Positions 7,477 through 15,810 are shown, numbered from the stretch's first letter. The stretch: 64,000 bases of DNA from Longimicrobium sp. (GCF_036388275.1 NZ_DASVSF010000103.1:33151-97150); one strand, 5' to 3'. The notes: generated by a model from the sequence alone, not told the origin. Made by a program: numbers and translations.

Positions 7477-10400
7477 TCAGGCCACTCTCTCGCCGTACGG
7501 CCAGGCGCCTTCCAGTTCCACTCCCACCACGGTGGACACGCCCGGCTCTTCCATCGTCACGCCGTAGATCCAGTCCGCGGCCTCCATGGTCCGCGGGTTG
7601 TGGGTGATGACGATGAACTGCGTCTGCTCCTTGAAGTCGTTCAGCAGCTGGATGAAGCGGCCCACGTTGCTCTCGTCCAGCGGCGCGTCCACCTCGTCGA
7701 ACAGGCAGAAGGGCGACGGCTTCACCAGATAGATGGCGAAGAGCAGAGACAGCGCCGTCAGCGTTCGCTCACCGCCGGAAAGCAGGTGGATGCGCTGCGT
7801 CTTCTTGCCCCGGGGAGAGGCGTGGATCTCGATGGGCGACTCCAGCGGGTCGTCGGGGTCGGCCAGCCACACGTCGCACTCGCCGCCCTGGAACAGCGAC
7901 TGGAAGGTGCGGTGGAAGTTCTGGCGCACGGTGTCGAAGGTGCCCATGAAGACTTCCTTGGCCGTCTTGTTGATCTGGCGGATGGCGGACGAAAGGTCGT
8001 CGCGCGCCTTGGCCAGGTCTGCCTGCTGCTCCAGCAGGAACTTCAGCCGGCGGTCTTCTTCTTCGTGCTCCTGCACGGCCAGCATGTTGATGGGCCCCAG
8101 CGCGTCCACCGCCTGGGCCAGCTCGCGCACCTCGGCACGCCACGCGTCCGGCTCTCCCTCCTCCACCGGGCCAGCCTGCGTGACCAGCGTGTCCCACGGG
8201 CGGCCCCACTCCACCTCCACCCGCTCGCGGGCGCGGACGAGACGGCTCTCCTGGTCGGCGCGCTCCAGCTCCAGCCGGTGCCGCTCCTCTCCCGACTCGG
8301 TCTCGCGCCGCCGCGCCGCGCGCGCGCGCTCGTCCGCGCCGGAGATCTCCGCCTCCAGCTCCCCCAGGCGGGTGTCGAGGCCGGCGAGGAGGGAGGCCTC
8401 GCGATCCCGGTCAGCGAACAGGCCTTCCACCTCGCCGCCGGCGCGCTCCCGGATGCCGGAAAGGCCTTCCAGCGAGCGGCGCAGCTCCGTCGCCTCCGCC
8501 TCCAGCGTGCGCCCGCGCCCCCGTGCGCCCTCCGCTCCGCGCACGGCGTCCGCGAGGGCGCGATCCAGCTCACGCAACTCCCCCTCTGCCCGGGCGACGG
8601 CGACACGGAGTTCCGACTCCTCGTCGCGCGCGGCCTCCCAGGCCGAGTCCAACTCGGAAAGGGCGGAGGTGGCGCGATGCGTTTCGCCCGCCGCCTCGTT
8701 CGCCTGGCGCTGCAGTTCCGCCAGCCGCGTGTGGAGGGCGGCGATGCGCTCCGCCGCCTCGGCGGACTGGCGGCGGGCGTTCGCCATCGCCACGCCCACC
8801 TCCTCGCGCTCGCGCCGCAGCCGGGTCTGGCGGTGGCCGTGCGCGGCGGCCTCCGCGTCCAGCTGCCTCAGCTCGCTTTCCGTGCGCCGGACGAACTCCT
8901 CGGCCTCGCGGGCGTGCTCCTCGGCGATGGCGGCCTGCTCGGCGAGCGCGGCGCGGTCCGCGGCCAGCCGGTCGTGGGCGACGCGCGCGTCCTCCACCTC
9001 GTTGCGCAGCCGCGCCAGGGCCTCGCGCCGGGCCAGGATTCCCTCGCCCGAGACCGGCTGGCCCAGGCGGATGACCCCGCGCGGATCCACCGTGTCCCCG
9101 AGCGTATCGACCCGCGCGCCCGGGCCGTAGCCGTCTAGCGGGTCTTCGCCCGGGACGACGACCAGGCCCTGGAGAAAGGTGTCGGCCCAGGCCGCGGCGG
9201 CCCCGTGCCCGGAAACACCCAGCCCCGCGGCGCCCCTCGCCTCGCGCACCGCGTCGCCGACCCCCGGCGCGTCCAGGGGAAGGACCATGAGCGTGCCCCC
9301 GCCGTCCCACTCGTCGCGGAACCAGCGGCGCACCCGGCGGGCGGCGGCCAGGTCGGCGACGACGAGCGCCTGGAGGAGCGTGCCCAGGAACGACTCCACC
9401 GCCGTGGCCGTCGCCGCGTCGGCCGTGGTGGCCCGGACGAAGTCGGCGAGGGGGGCGAGCACGCCGGGAAAGCGGTCGCGCTGCCCCATGATGGCCGCCA
9501 CGGCGGGGGAGAATCCCTCGTAGCTGCGTTCCAGCGCCTCGCGCGCGGCCACCTGCGAGGCTAGTCGAGACAGCCGATCGTCGGCCGCGCGAAGCTGGTC
9601 GCGCACGGCGGCCTCGCGGCCGCGGAGCACGCGAATTTCCTCCCGTGCCCGCTCGGCGGCGTCGATGGCGGCGTCCAGCCTATCCCGGAGGGCGTCACCC
9701 TGGCCGGACCACAGCTCCGTCTGCTCGTCCAGCGCCGACAGCTCCACCCCCAGCTGCGCCTCCTGCGCGGCCAGCCGGGTGAGGAGCTCCGCCGAGTCGT
9801 GCTGGCGACGCTCGGCGGCGGCGCGCTCACCCTCGGTCGCGGCGATCTCGCGCGCCAGGTCCCGCGCACGCGCCGCGGCGGCGTCGCTGGCGCGCCGGTG
9901 CGAGGCGAGCGTGGCGCGCAGGGCCTCGTTCTCTTCCAGCCGCGCCTCCAGCCGCTCGCGCAGCCCCTCCAGCCGGGTAGACGCCACGCCACGGTCCCCT
10001 TCCAGCCGTGCCGCGTCCGCCGCCCATCGCTCCGCCCGTTCCGCCAGCTCGCTCCGCTCGCGCACCAGCTGGGCGATGCGCATCTCGGCGTGCGAGCGCC
10101 GTTCGTCCGCCAGCAGGATCTCGCGCTCGCGGGTGTCCAGCCGCTTGCGGACGTCCTCCAGCCGCGCGGCGACGGCGGTGCGCTGGCGCGAAACCTCCGC
10201 CGCCTCCAGCCGGCGCTCCGCGACGGTGGCCTCGGCCGTCACCCGCTCCGTTTCGGCCTCGCTCGCCGCCTGCTCCAACGCCGCACGCCGCCGCTCGCCC
10301 TGCGCCAGGGCCGCGGCGAGGGCGCTGGTTTCCGCGCGGGCGAGCGCCATCTCCAGGTCCAGCCGGCGGGCCAGCAGCTCGGCGTGGCGCTGGGCTTTTC

Positions 10401-11028
10401 GGCGCTGCCGGGCCAGCGCGCGCACCTTGGACTCTACCTCGAGCACCAGGTCGTTCAGGCGCCCGAGGTCTACCTCCGCCGCCTCCAGCCGGCGCTGCGC
10501 GGCCTTGCGGCGGTCCTTGTACTTGCCGATCCCCGCCGCCTCCTCAAACAGCGCGCGGCGCTCGTCGGGGCGCTCGCTGAGGATGGCGTCGATCATTCCG
10601 CCCTCGATGATCGAATAGGCGTTGGCGCCCAGGCCGGTGTCACGAAGGAGGTCGTGGATGTCGCGCAGGCGGCAGCCCTGGCGGTTCAGCGAGTACTCGC
10701 TGCCGCCCTCCCGAAACACCTTGCGGGCGATCTCGATCTCGCTGCGGGGCAGGGGAACGCTGCCGTCCTCGTTGCTGAAGACGAGCGAAACCTCGGCGTA
10801 GTTCAGGGGACGGCGGCGGGTGCTGCCCTGGAAGATCACCTCTTCCATCTTGGCCGAACGCAGGGCGCCCGCGCGGGTTTCGCCCAGCACCCAGCGCACG
10901 GCATCGGCCGTGTTGGACTTGCCGCAGCCGTTGGAGCCCACGATGGCGGTCACGCCGTCGCGAAGCTCGATGGTGGTCTTGTCGGGGAAGGACTTGAAGC
11001 CGTGGAGACGAAGGGAGCGAAGCTTCAT
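7477..11028 (-). CDS. smc: Chromosome segregation protein SMC
   Basis: This 1183-residue protein is full-length for bacterial SMC. The N-terminal half-ATPase has Walker A GSNGCGKSN (about 32-40). Two long coiled coils rich in Glu, Arg, Ala and Leu surround a hinge (about 500-670, with GVLAPLADFV and DGYGPGARVDTLGD). The C-terminal half-ATPase has the signature LLSGGERTLTALSLLFAI and Walker B CLFDEVDAPLD. It organises and segregates the chromosome with ScpA and ScpB, which are not in this window. Its ATG overlaps the stop of the SPOR-domain gene by 4 bases, an unusual coupling. Confidence 0.97.
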   Translation of the reverse strand: MKLRSLRLHGFKSFPDKTTIELRDGVTAIVGSNGCGKSNTADAVRWVLGETRAGALRSAKMEEVIFQGSTRRRPLNYAEVSLVFSNEDGSVPLPRSEIEIARKVFREGGSEYSLNRQGCRLRDIHDLLRDTGLGANAYSIIEGGMIDAILSERPDERRALFEEAAGIGKYKDRRKAAQRRLEAAEVDLGRLNDLVLEVESKVRALARQRRKAQRHAELLARRLDLEMALARAETSALAAALAQGERRRAALEQAASEAETERVTAEATVAERRLEAAEVSRQRTAVAARLEDVRKRLDTREREILLADERRSHAEMRIAQLVRERSELAERAERWAADAARLEGDRGVASTRLEGLRERLEARLEENEALRATLASHRRASDAAAARARDLAREIAATEGERAAAERRQHDSAELLTRLAAQEAQLGVELSALDEQTELWSGQGDALRDRLDAAIDAAERAREEIRVLRGREAAVRDQLRAADDRLSRLASQVAAREALERSYEGFSPAVAAIMGQRDRFPGVLAPLADFVRATTADAATATAVESFLGTLLQALVVADLAAARRVRRWFRDEWDGGGTLMVLPLDAPGVGDAVREARGAAGLGVSGHGAAAAWADTFLQGLVVVPGEDPLDGYGPGARVDTLGDTVDPRGVIRLGQPVSGEGILARREALARLRNEVEDARVAHDRLAADRAALAEQAAIAEEHAREAEEFVRRTESELRQLDAEAAAHGHRQTRLRREREEVGVAMANARRQSAEAAERIAALHTRLAELQRQANEAAGETHRATSALSELDSAWEAARDEESELRVAVARAEGELRELDRALADAVRGAEGARGRGRTLEAEATELRRSLEGLSGIRERAGGEVEGLFADRDREASLLAGLDTRLGELEAEISGADERARAARRRETESGEERHRLELERADQESRLVRARERVEVEWGRPWDTLVTQAGPVEEGEPDAWRAEVRELAQAVDALGPINMLAVQEHEEEDRRLKFLLEQQADLAKARDDLSSAIRQINKTAKEVFMGTFDTVRQNFHRTFQSLFQGGECDVWLADPDDPLESPIEIHASPRGKKTQRIHLLSGGERTLTALSLLFAIYLVKPSPFCLFDEVDAPLDESNVGRFIQLLNDFKEQTQFIVITHNPRTMEAADWIYGVTMEEPGVSTVVGVELEGAWPYGERVA

Positions 11029-12578
11029 TTCGGGGAGGCGGGGGGGCGTCCCGTGCGTTCCACCATTTTAACGGGGATCCGGGCGCTTTCCAGCTTGGAC
11101 TTCATGGGCGCCGCGCTGGCGCTGTCGCGGTAGGCCCCGGCGTACACCTTCCACCGCTCCGTGCCATCCGAGTAGGGAACCGGCGTCACGTACACGGGAA
11201 TTTCGCGGTTCGCCAGCTCCTCCCCGCGCGCGGTGGCCTCCTGAATGGTGGCGAACTCGCCCACCTCGTAGGCCAGGGGACGAGACTGGATGAGGTCGTA
11301 CCGGCCGCCGACCTCGTCTTCGTCCACCAGGCCCGCAGCCAGCAGGCGGTCGCGGAGCGCCAGGACGGCCGTGGTGTCGGCGGCCATCCCCGCCATCACC
11401 CGCCACCAGACCACCCCGTCCTTGGGCTCGGGAAAGACGAAGAACCGGGCCTCGGAAAACTTGCCCGACGCCTGGGCCGCAAAGCGCGACGCCTCGGCGA
11501 AGCTCTGGTAGTTGGCCACGTACACGGAATACGGCAGCGCCGCGCCCTGCGGCTGCGGCGGCCCGCGCTGCGCGGTCGGGACCGCCGCGGCCTGCTTGGG
11601 CGCGGGGGCGGGGGCCTCGTCGGCGGCCGCGGGAGCCAGGAAGGGAATGGAGATGCCCAGCCGCGGCGCCAGCACCATGGCGAGCGCCGCCAGCAGCACG
11701 ATCAGCAGCAGCACCAGCAGCACGGGCGAGATACGCTTCTTCTTCGGTGCCTCGGGCTCGCGCCAGTCCGCCTCGGGCGCGGGGATGCCGGCCGGGGGGA
11801 CGTGCGCCGCCGCCGCGGCGGTCGGCAGGATGCCCGTGGCTTCGAACGCGGGCGCCGGAGGCGTGTAGCTGCCGGGGGGCGCGTTCCACGGCGACACCGG
11901 CTCCGGCTCGGGAAAGCGGTCGGCCGGGGTGGCGGGTGCGGCGGCGGGGGCGCGGTCGCCGTCCGTGCGCGGCGGGGCCAGCCAGGCGCGCGTCGCCACG
12001 CCGGCGACGGAGGCGGGGAGGGCGCCGGGGCCGTCCCCGCCGCCGAGGACGATGGCATCGTCGGCGAACCGGCCGATGGCGGCGAGCTCGGGCGCGTCGG
12101 AGGGGGCAAAGAGCAGCAGGGCCGCGTTCGCGTCGCGGAACCCGGCGACGATCTTTTCCCAGCGGGGGCTGCGCAGCACCTCGCCCGCGTCGGGGGTGTA
12201 GGTACCGCTGGAGATCAGGTAGAAGCCGCGCCCCGGGACGGCGCGCGCGCTGCGGGCCAGGGAGGCGCCGTACAAAAAGATGTCGACGACGCCCTCCTGG
12301 TTGGGCATCCCGATCCGCTCGTGCAGGAAGGGATCGTCCAGGCACAGGTCGGCGAGCACCGTGCGGCGCCCGGCGGCGTGCCACCCGGTGGCCAGCGCCA
12401 CCGCCGCGTCGGCCACCCAGTCGCGGTCGGCGTCGCGGTCGAAGAGCAGCAGCACGGGCCCGGGCGTGGCCGAATCGCCCGACACCGGAGCGGGAAGCCG
12501 CTCGAACGACGGGTCGAAGAACGTGGGCGCGGAGGGGCCCCGGTCTGGAGTGCCGGCGAGCGCGTGCGGATCGGTCAT
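11025..12578 (-). CDS. Single-pass membrane protein with a ParA-like N-terminal region and C-terminal SPOR repeats
   Basis: I start this 517-residue protein at ATG 12578; the frame upstream is unrelated. Residues 40-200 resemble a ParA/MinD or bacterial tyrosine-kinase fold: a strand VLLLFD, a helix, AGRRTVLADLCLDDPFLHERIG, NQEGVVDIFLYG, then a LISSGTYTPDAGEVLRSPRW segment. The Walker A lysine loop is absent. A Pro-rich linker follows (200-280), then a transmembrane helix (about 284-305). Two SPOR-like repeats (about 348-430 and 435-510) end in YSDGTERWKVYAGAYRDSA. SPOR domains bind denuded peptidoglycan at division sites. It overlaps smc by 4 bases and may link septal wall to chromosome segregation, which is inference. 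Confidence 0.8.
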   Translation of the reverse strand: MTDPHALAGTPDRGPSAPTFFDPSFERLPAPVSGDSATPGPVLLLFDRDADRDWVADAAVALATGWHAAGRRTVLADLCLDDPFLHERIGMPNQEGVVDIFLYGASLARSARAVPGRGFYLISSGTYTPDAGEVLRSPRWEKIVAGFRDANAALLLFAPSDAPELAAIGRFADDAIVLGGGDGPGALPASVAGVATRAWLAPPRTDGDRAPAAAPATPADRFPEPEPVSPWNAPPGSYTPPAPAFEATGILPTAAAAAHVPPAGIPAPEADWREPEAPKKKRISPVLLVLLLIVLLAALAMVLAPRLGISIPFLAPAAADEAPAPAPKQAAAVPTAQRGPPQPQGAALPYSVYVANYQSFAEASRFAAQASGKFSEARFFVFPEPKDGVVWWRVMAGMAADTTAVLALRDRLLAAGLVDEDEVGGRYDLIQSRPLAYEVGEFATIQEATARGEELANREIPVYVTPVPYSDGTERWKVYAGAYRDSASAAPMKSKLESARIPVKMVERTGRPPASPK

Positions 12579-12673
12579 GGGCCTGGAGGTAGCCGGTCGG
12601 ATGGCGCCCCTCGGGGCGCGGGAGGGCCGCGGACCCTGCCCGGGCGGAAAGGTACAGGCCTGATTCGTTGCGC

Positions 12674-12694
12674 CGCAAGCGTTTGGGGCTTGCG
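12674..12694. repeat. 7-bp hairpin in the rsfS-SPOR gene gap
   Basis: CGCAAGC and GCTTGCG flank a 7-base loop. There is no T-run on either strand, so a terminator role is doubtful. It lies in the 250-base gap between rsfS and the SPOR gene. Confidence 0.3.
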
Positions 12695-12757
12695 ACGGTA
12701 CGGAAGTGCGGTGGAGTGGGGTGCGGCGGGTCCCGTTTCCAGCGGCGGAGACGGCGC

Positions 12758-12790
12758 GAGGCGCGGGGAACCGGGGTTCCTCCGCGCCTC
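12758..12790 (-). terminator. Long hairpin about 40 bases after rsfS, possible terminator
   Basis: GAGGCGCGG (12758-12766) pairs with CCGCGCCTC (12782-12790), and the interior GAACC/GGTTC can partly extend the stem. It lies downstream of rsfS on the minus strand, but no U-tract follows. It could be a Rho-independent-like stop or an RNA-stability element. Confidence 0.4.
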
Positions 12791-12829
12791 GTCTTCTGCT
12801 TCGCTTCTCCGTGGAAACCCTGCCGTGGC

Positions 12830-13213
12830 CTACGCGGCGCGGGGCTCCATCTTGTGCAGGGGCGCGTCGCCCCACAGCCGCTCCAGCTGGTAGAACTCGC
12901 GGGCAGCGGGGTGGAAGACGTGCACCACGAAGTCGAAGTAGTCCACCAGCACCCAGCGGCCGCCGCGCTCGCCCTCCACGTTCAGCGGGCGGACACCCTC
13001 GGTCTTCAGCTCCGTCACCACGTGGTCGGCGATGGAGGCCACGTGCGTGTCGGAGGTGCCGGTGGCGATCAAGAAGAAGTCGGTGGCCGTGGAAAGCTTG
13101 CGCAGGTCCAGCGCCACGACGTCCTGGGCCTTGCGGTCGAACAGCAGCTCCACCGCGCGCTCCACCTCGCGGGGCAGGCTGGGCGGCGTCGAGCTAGCGG
13201 GCATGTCAGTCAT
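12830..13213 (-). CDS. rsfS: Ribosomal silencing factor RsfS
   Basis: This 127-residue protein has the RsfS/YbeB/Iojap core: LLFDRKAQDVVALDLRKLSTATDFFLIATGTSDTH, then VNVEGERGGRWVLVDYFDFVVHVFHPAAREFYQLERLWGDAP. The family binds ribosomal protein L14 and blocks joining of subunits during starvation. It is usually near nadD; here its neighbours are rplI upstream and the SPOR/smc genes downstream. The start at ATG 13213 leaves a short variable N-terminus, and a Met at residue 4 is an alternative. Confidence 0.95.
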   Translation of the reverse strand: MTDMPASSTPPSLPREVERAVELLFDRKAQDVVALDLRKLSTATDFFLIATGTSDTHVASIADHVVTELKTEGVRPLNVEGERGGRWVLVDYFDFVVHVFHPAAREFYQLERLWGDAPLHKMEPRAA

Positions 13214-13303
13214 CCGGTCTCCGGAACGGGTCCGATCTCGTACTGCGATTCATCTGCAAGCCAGGGGGCAAGTTGGGCACGGCCCTCCGGCGGGGCAAGT
13301 CGG

Positions 13304-13332
13304 GTGCCGACGCGGGGCGCACGCGTCGGCAC
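13304..13332. repeat. Perfect 11-bp inverted repeat between rplI and rsfS
   Basis: GTGCCGACGCG and CGCGTCGGCAC flank a 7-base loop. It sits just beyond the rplI terminator and about 90 bases upstream of the rsfS start on the minus strand. It may be a second terminator, a leader hairpin for rsfS, or a protein-binding site. Confidence 0.6.
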
Positions 13333-13337
13333 AGTGG

Positions 13338-13374
13338 AAAGCAAAGCGGCCTCCGCGCAGGGCGAAGGCCGCTT
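13338..13374 (-). terminator. Terminator after rplI
   Basis: AAGCGGCCT (13344-13352) and AGGCCGCTT (13366-13374) form a perfect 9-bp stem. On the minus strand it is followed by TGCTTTCC. It lies about 27 bases past the rplI stop and closes the rpsF-rpsR-rplI operon. Confidence 0.7.
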
Positions 13375-13400
13375 CCGGCTCGTGGCCGCCAGGGACTGGA

Positions 13401-13847
13401 TCAGTCCTCGGCGATCACCCACACCTTGATCTCCGGGCGAACCTGCGGGTGCAGGCGCACGGGGACGCTGGTGACGCCCAGCGACTTGATGGGCTCGTCC
13501 AGCTCGATGGTGCGGCGGTCGATCTGAACCCCCTGCTCGGCCAGCTTGTCGGCGATGTCGGCCGACGTGATGGAGCCGAACAGCTTGCCTTCCTGGCCCG
13601 CGCGGGCGTGGAAGGTGAGCGACACGCCCTCGATGGCCGAAGCGCGCTGGCGCGCCTCGTTCAGCGTCTCGCCCTCGCGGCGGGTCTGGGCGGCCTTCTC
13701 GGCCTCGATGCGGCGCACGTTGGCCTTGGTGGCCTCGTACGCCAGCCCCTTGGGGATCAGGTAGTTGCGGGCATAGCCGGGCCGCACGTCTACGACGTCG
13801 CCCACCTCGCCCAGGTTTTCGAGACCGTCCCGAAGAATCACCTGCAT
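13401..13847 (-). CDS. rplI: Large ribosomal subunit protein bL9
   Basis: This 148-residue protein is standard for bL9. The N-terminal domain carries MQVILRDGLENLGEVGDVVDVRPGYARNYLIPKGLA, a long central helix links it to the C-terminal RNA-binding domain, and the end IKSLGVTSVPVRLHPQVRPEIKVWV is typical. A strong Shine-Dalgarno AAGGAGAT precedes the ATG. It is the last gene of rpsF-rpsR-rplI, the classical order except that single-strand-binding protein is missing between rpsF and rpsR. Confidence 0.98.
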   Translation of the reverse strand: MQVILRDGLENLGEVGDVVDVRPGYARNYLIPKGLAYEATKANVRRIEAEKAAQTRREGETLNEARQRASAIEGVSLTFHARAGQEGKLFGSITSADIADKLAEQGVQIDRRTIELDEPIKSLGVTSVPVRLHPQVRPEIKVWVIAED

Positions 13848-13859
13848 GGCTTTATCTCC

Positions 13860-14081
13860 TTACGCCTCGTGGCCGGCGATGTACGGCAGCAGGGCCAGGT
13901 AGCGTCCGCGCTTGATGGCGGTGCCCACCTGCCGCTGGTGCCGCGCGCACATCCCGCTGATCCGCCGCGGCAGGATCTTGCCGCGCTCGGTGATGAAGCG
14001 GGAGAGCGTGCTCTCGTCCTTGTAGTCGATATTCCGAACGGCGCCCTCGCACATGGGGCACGCCTTGCGTCCACCGCGCAT
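13860..14081 (-). CDS. rpsR: Small ribosomal subunit protein bS18
   Basis: This 73-residue protein has the bS18 body: NIDYKDESTLSRFITERGKILPRRISGMCARHQRQVGTAIKRGRYLALLPY. The N-terminus CPMC plus a later Cys marks the zinc-type (C+) form of bS18. It pairs with bS6 on the platform of the small subunit. rpsF ends 2 bases upstream of its start. Confidence 0.98.
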   Translation of the reverse strand: MRGGRKACPMCEGAVRNIDYKDESTLSRFITERGKILPRRISGMCARHQRQVGTAIKRGRYLALLPYIAGHEA

Positions 14082-14083
14082 AA

Positions 14084-14449
14084 TCAGCCCTCCGCCTCGT
14101 CCTCGGACTCGTCATCGCGGCGCTCCCGGGGGGGCACCGGCGTGGTGGGCAGGTCGCCCTCGTTCACCACCACCAGGTAGCGGAGAACGGTTTCATCCAG
14201 CTTGAGCGCACGCTCGAACTCCGGCAGCGCCTCGCCGGGCGCGCGGAAGTGCTCCACCACGTAGTAGCCGCTGTTCTGGCGCTCTACCTCGTAGGCAAGC
14301 TGGCGGCGGCCCCAATGGTCGGTGGCGGTGATCTCGCCGCCGTTGGCGCCCGTCAGCAGGCCGTGGAAGCGTTCCAGCTTCTCGTTCACCTGCTCCTCTT
14401 CGAGCTCGGGCCCGAAGATGTACACGATCTCGTAGTCCCTCAAGGTCAC
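14084..14449 (-). CDS. rpsF: Small ribosomal subunit protein bS6
   Basis: The protein is 121 residues from GTG 14449 and reads VTLRDYEIVYIFGPELEEEQVNEKLERF, then HWGRRQLAYEVERQNSGYYVVEHFRAPGEALPEFERALKLDETVLRYLVV, a complete bS6. A purine-rich AAAGGGAAAG sits right before the GTG; a TTG two codons in (14443) is an alternative. The ATG upstream at the ATGTCC is out of frame. The C-terminus is acidic (DDESEDEAEG). Leader hairpins lie upstream. Confidence 0.93.
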   Translation of the reverse strand: MTLRDYEIVYIFGPELEEEQVNEKLERFHGLLTGANGGEITATDHWGRRQLAYEVERQNSGYYVVEHFRAPGEALPEFERALKLDETVLRYLVVVNEGDLPTTPVPPRERRDDESEDEAEG

Positions 14450-14471
14450 CTTTCCCTTTGGACATGTGGCC

Positions 14472-14489
14472 CCGCGCCGGTGCGCGCGG
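14472..14489 (-). promoter_or_regulatory. Small hairpin just upstream of the rpsF ribosome-binding site
   Basis: CCGCGC (14472-14477) pairs with GCGCGG (14484-14489) around a 6-base loop. It ends about 20 bases before the rpsF start and could shield or space the ribosome-binding site. Confidence 0.4.
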
Positions 14490-14517
14490 AGCAGGTTCGG
14501 GATGTGAAAAAACGAAA

Positions 14518-14552
14518 TCTCCCCCGGACGGTTCCGGGGGAGCAGGAGATAA
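14518..14552 (-). promoter_or_regulatory. Terminator-like hairpin in the rpsF operon leader (candidate attenuator)
   Basis: CTCCCCCGG (14529-14537) pairs perfectly with CCGGGGGAG (14544-14552). On the minus strand it is followed by ATTTCGTTTTTT, the form of an intrinsic terminator. Yet it lies about 80 bases upstream of rpsF, with no gene before it on that strand. The loop reads AACCGT and so contains CCG, a feature of the S6:S18-binding leader motif described for rpsF operons. Either attenuation or autoregulation by bS6:bS18 is possible. Confidence 0.55.
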
Positions 14553-14717
14553 TAGCAGGAGCATGGCCGTTCTGCAACCGCCGGGCTCCCGCCCGCCCTC
14601 CTCCGCAGGCGAATCGGAGCCGCGCGGGGTTGACCCCATCGCGCGACGGGCGACATCTTACGACGTGCGCCCGCGAACGGCGGGCCCGCCCAACACGTCC
14701 TCGAAGAGGTCTCCGCC

Positions 14718-15266
14718 ATGAGATCCGTCATCGCTCCGCGCCGGCTGGCCCGGGCCGCCGCGCTCCTCGTGCTCTCCGCCGCCGGGGCCTGCGGCTCGCG
14801 CGGCGGCGAATCCGCGCCGCCCCCCGCCGAGGGTGCCGCCGCCCCGCAGCAGGCCGCGCAGGCCGCCGCGCCCGCGGTGAACGCCGGGGGAGTCAAGATG
14901 GTGGTGTACAAGACGCCGACCTGCGGGTGCTGCCGCGCGTGGGTGGACCACGCAAAAGCCGCCGGGTTCGACGTGCAGGTGGTAGACACCGCCAACGTCG
15001 ATCCCGTGAAGCGGGAGCAGGGCGTTCCCGGTCACCTGGGCTCGTGCCACACGGCCGTGGTGGACGGCTTCGTGATCGAGGGCCACGTGCCGGCCGCAGA
15101 TGTCGTGCGCCTGCTGCGCGAAAAGCCGCAGGGCGTCGCCGGCCTGGCGGTGCCCGGAATGCCGCGCGGCTCCCCGGGAATGGAGGTGCCCGGCGGCGCG
15201 AGCGATCCCTACGACGTGATCGCGTTCAGCAAGGAAGGGCGCGTGTCGGTGTTCGAGACGCACTGA
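14718..15266 (+). CDS. DUF411-domain lipoprotein, probable periplasmic metal-binding protein
   Basis: This 182-residue protein begins with a lipoprotein signal (LLVLSAAGAC, lipobox Cys at about 26) and an Ala/Pro-rich linker. The DUF411 domain follows: VVYKTPTCGCCRAWVDHAKAAGF, then LGSCHTAVVDGFVIEGHVPAADVVRLL and GLAVPGMPRGSPGMEV. DUF411 proteins are linked to copper handling; the PTCGCC cysteines and the Met-rich GMPRGSPGME segment are likely ligands. It is transcribed alone and followed by a strong terminator. Confidence 0.9.
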   Translation: MRSVIAPRRLARAAALLVLSAAGACGSRGGESAPPPAEGAAAPQQAAQAAAPAVNAGGVKMVVYKTPTCGCCRAWVDHAKAAGFDVQVVDTANVDPVKREQGVPGHLGSCHTAVVDGFVIEGHVPAADVVRLLREKPQGVAGLAVPGMPRGSPGMEVPGGASDPYDVIAFSKEGRVSVFETH

Positions 15267-15290
15267 GCCGCGACCAGGAGCAGCGCCAGG

Positions 15291-15328
15291 GGGGCGGACC
15301 GGGGTTTCCGGTCCGCCCCTTCCTTTTT
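15291..15328 (+). terminator. Strong terminator after the DUF411 gene
   Basis: A perfect 12-bp stem GGGGCGGACCGG/CCGGTCCGCCCC (15291-15302 with 15308-15319) with a 5-base loop is followed by TTCCTTTTT. It starts 25 bases after the stop codon. Confidence 0.92.
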
Positions 15329-15443
15329 CCACCCCACCGTACCCGCCACAGCCGCGCACCGCGGACCCACCTGTGGCGCATTCGACCGGCTTGATCTTTC
15401 CTCGTTTTTGGACGCACTCTCCCCAGTTCGCTTTGTTTGCTTT

Positions 15444-15480
15444 CGTTCGTTGCGAGCCCCTTGCGTGGGTACGACGAACG
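15444..15480. promoter_or_regulatory. Inverted repeat around the toxin-antitoxin promoter, candidate operator
   Basis: CGTTCGT (15444-15450) and ACGAACG (15474-15480) are perfect inverted 7-mers 23 bases apart. They flank the -35 box of the mqsR/mqsA-like operon. Antitoxins usually bind palindromes here to autoregulate. The binding protein would be the ribbon-helix-helix antitoxin, by inference. Confidence 0.5.
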
Positions 15481-15489
15481 ACGTACATT
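15461..15489 (+). promoter_or_regulatory. Sigma-70-type promoter of the mqsR/mqsA-like operon
   Basis: TTGCGT (15461-15466) and TACATT (15484-15489) are separated by exactly 17 bases. Transcription would start near 15496, just before GGGGAG and the ATG at 15508. Confidence 0.65.
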
Positions 15490-15507
15490 GGACGGGCCGG
15501 GGAGAAG

Positions 15508-15801
15508 ATGGGCTTCAAGGACGTGCGCACGCTGCTGGTCGACGCGCTGCAGTCCGGGCGCTTTCAGCACGAGCACCGGGCCGACGTGAGCAGGAACCTG
15601 CTGGCGGTGGGCGAGGTTGGCCCGGAGTTCGTGGCGCAGCTCCTAATGCGGTGTACCGGGCGCGACTACTCGTGCACGCCGCACCACTTCGACGAACGGG
15701 TGGCGTGCCACGTCTTCAAGCCGGCGCACGAGGGGCACAGGTGGTACGTCAAAGCGTACTTCCTGTCCGCCGACGCCATGTTCATCAGCGTTCACAGGTA
15801 G
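15508..15801 (+). CDS. MqsR-like (RelE/BECR-fold) putative mRNA-interferase toxin
   Basis: I start this 97-residue protein at ATG 15508, preceded by GGGGAGAAG; the longer frame reads through the promoter. By eye it follows MqsR (98 residues in E. coli): an N-terminal helix (VRTLLVDALQSGRF), a second helix, then DYSCTPHHFDERVACHVFKP, RWYVKAYFL and FISVH. The tyrosine of the E. coli YLK strand is kept (WYVK). The other E. coli active-site positions appear changed: Lys56 to Cys, Gln68 to Cys, Lys96 to His. The alignment is approximate. It is followed 9 bases later by an antitoxin-like gene with a YgiT-type zinc ribbon. The toxin role is inferred from fold pattern and context. Confidence 0.65.
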   Translation: MGFKDVRTLLVDALQSGRFQHEHRADVSRNLLAVGEVGPEFVAQLLMRCTGRDYSCTPHHFDERVACHVFKPAHEGHRWYVKAYFLSADAMFISVHR

Positions 15802-15810
15802 GGAGGCAGC

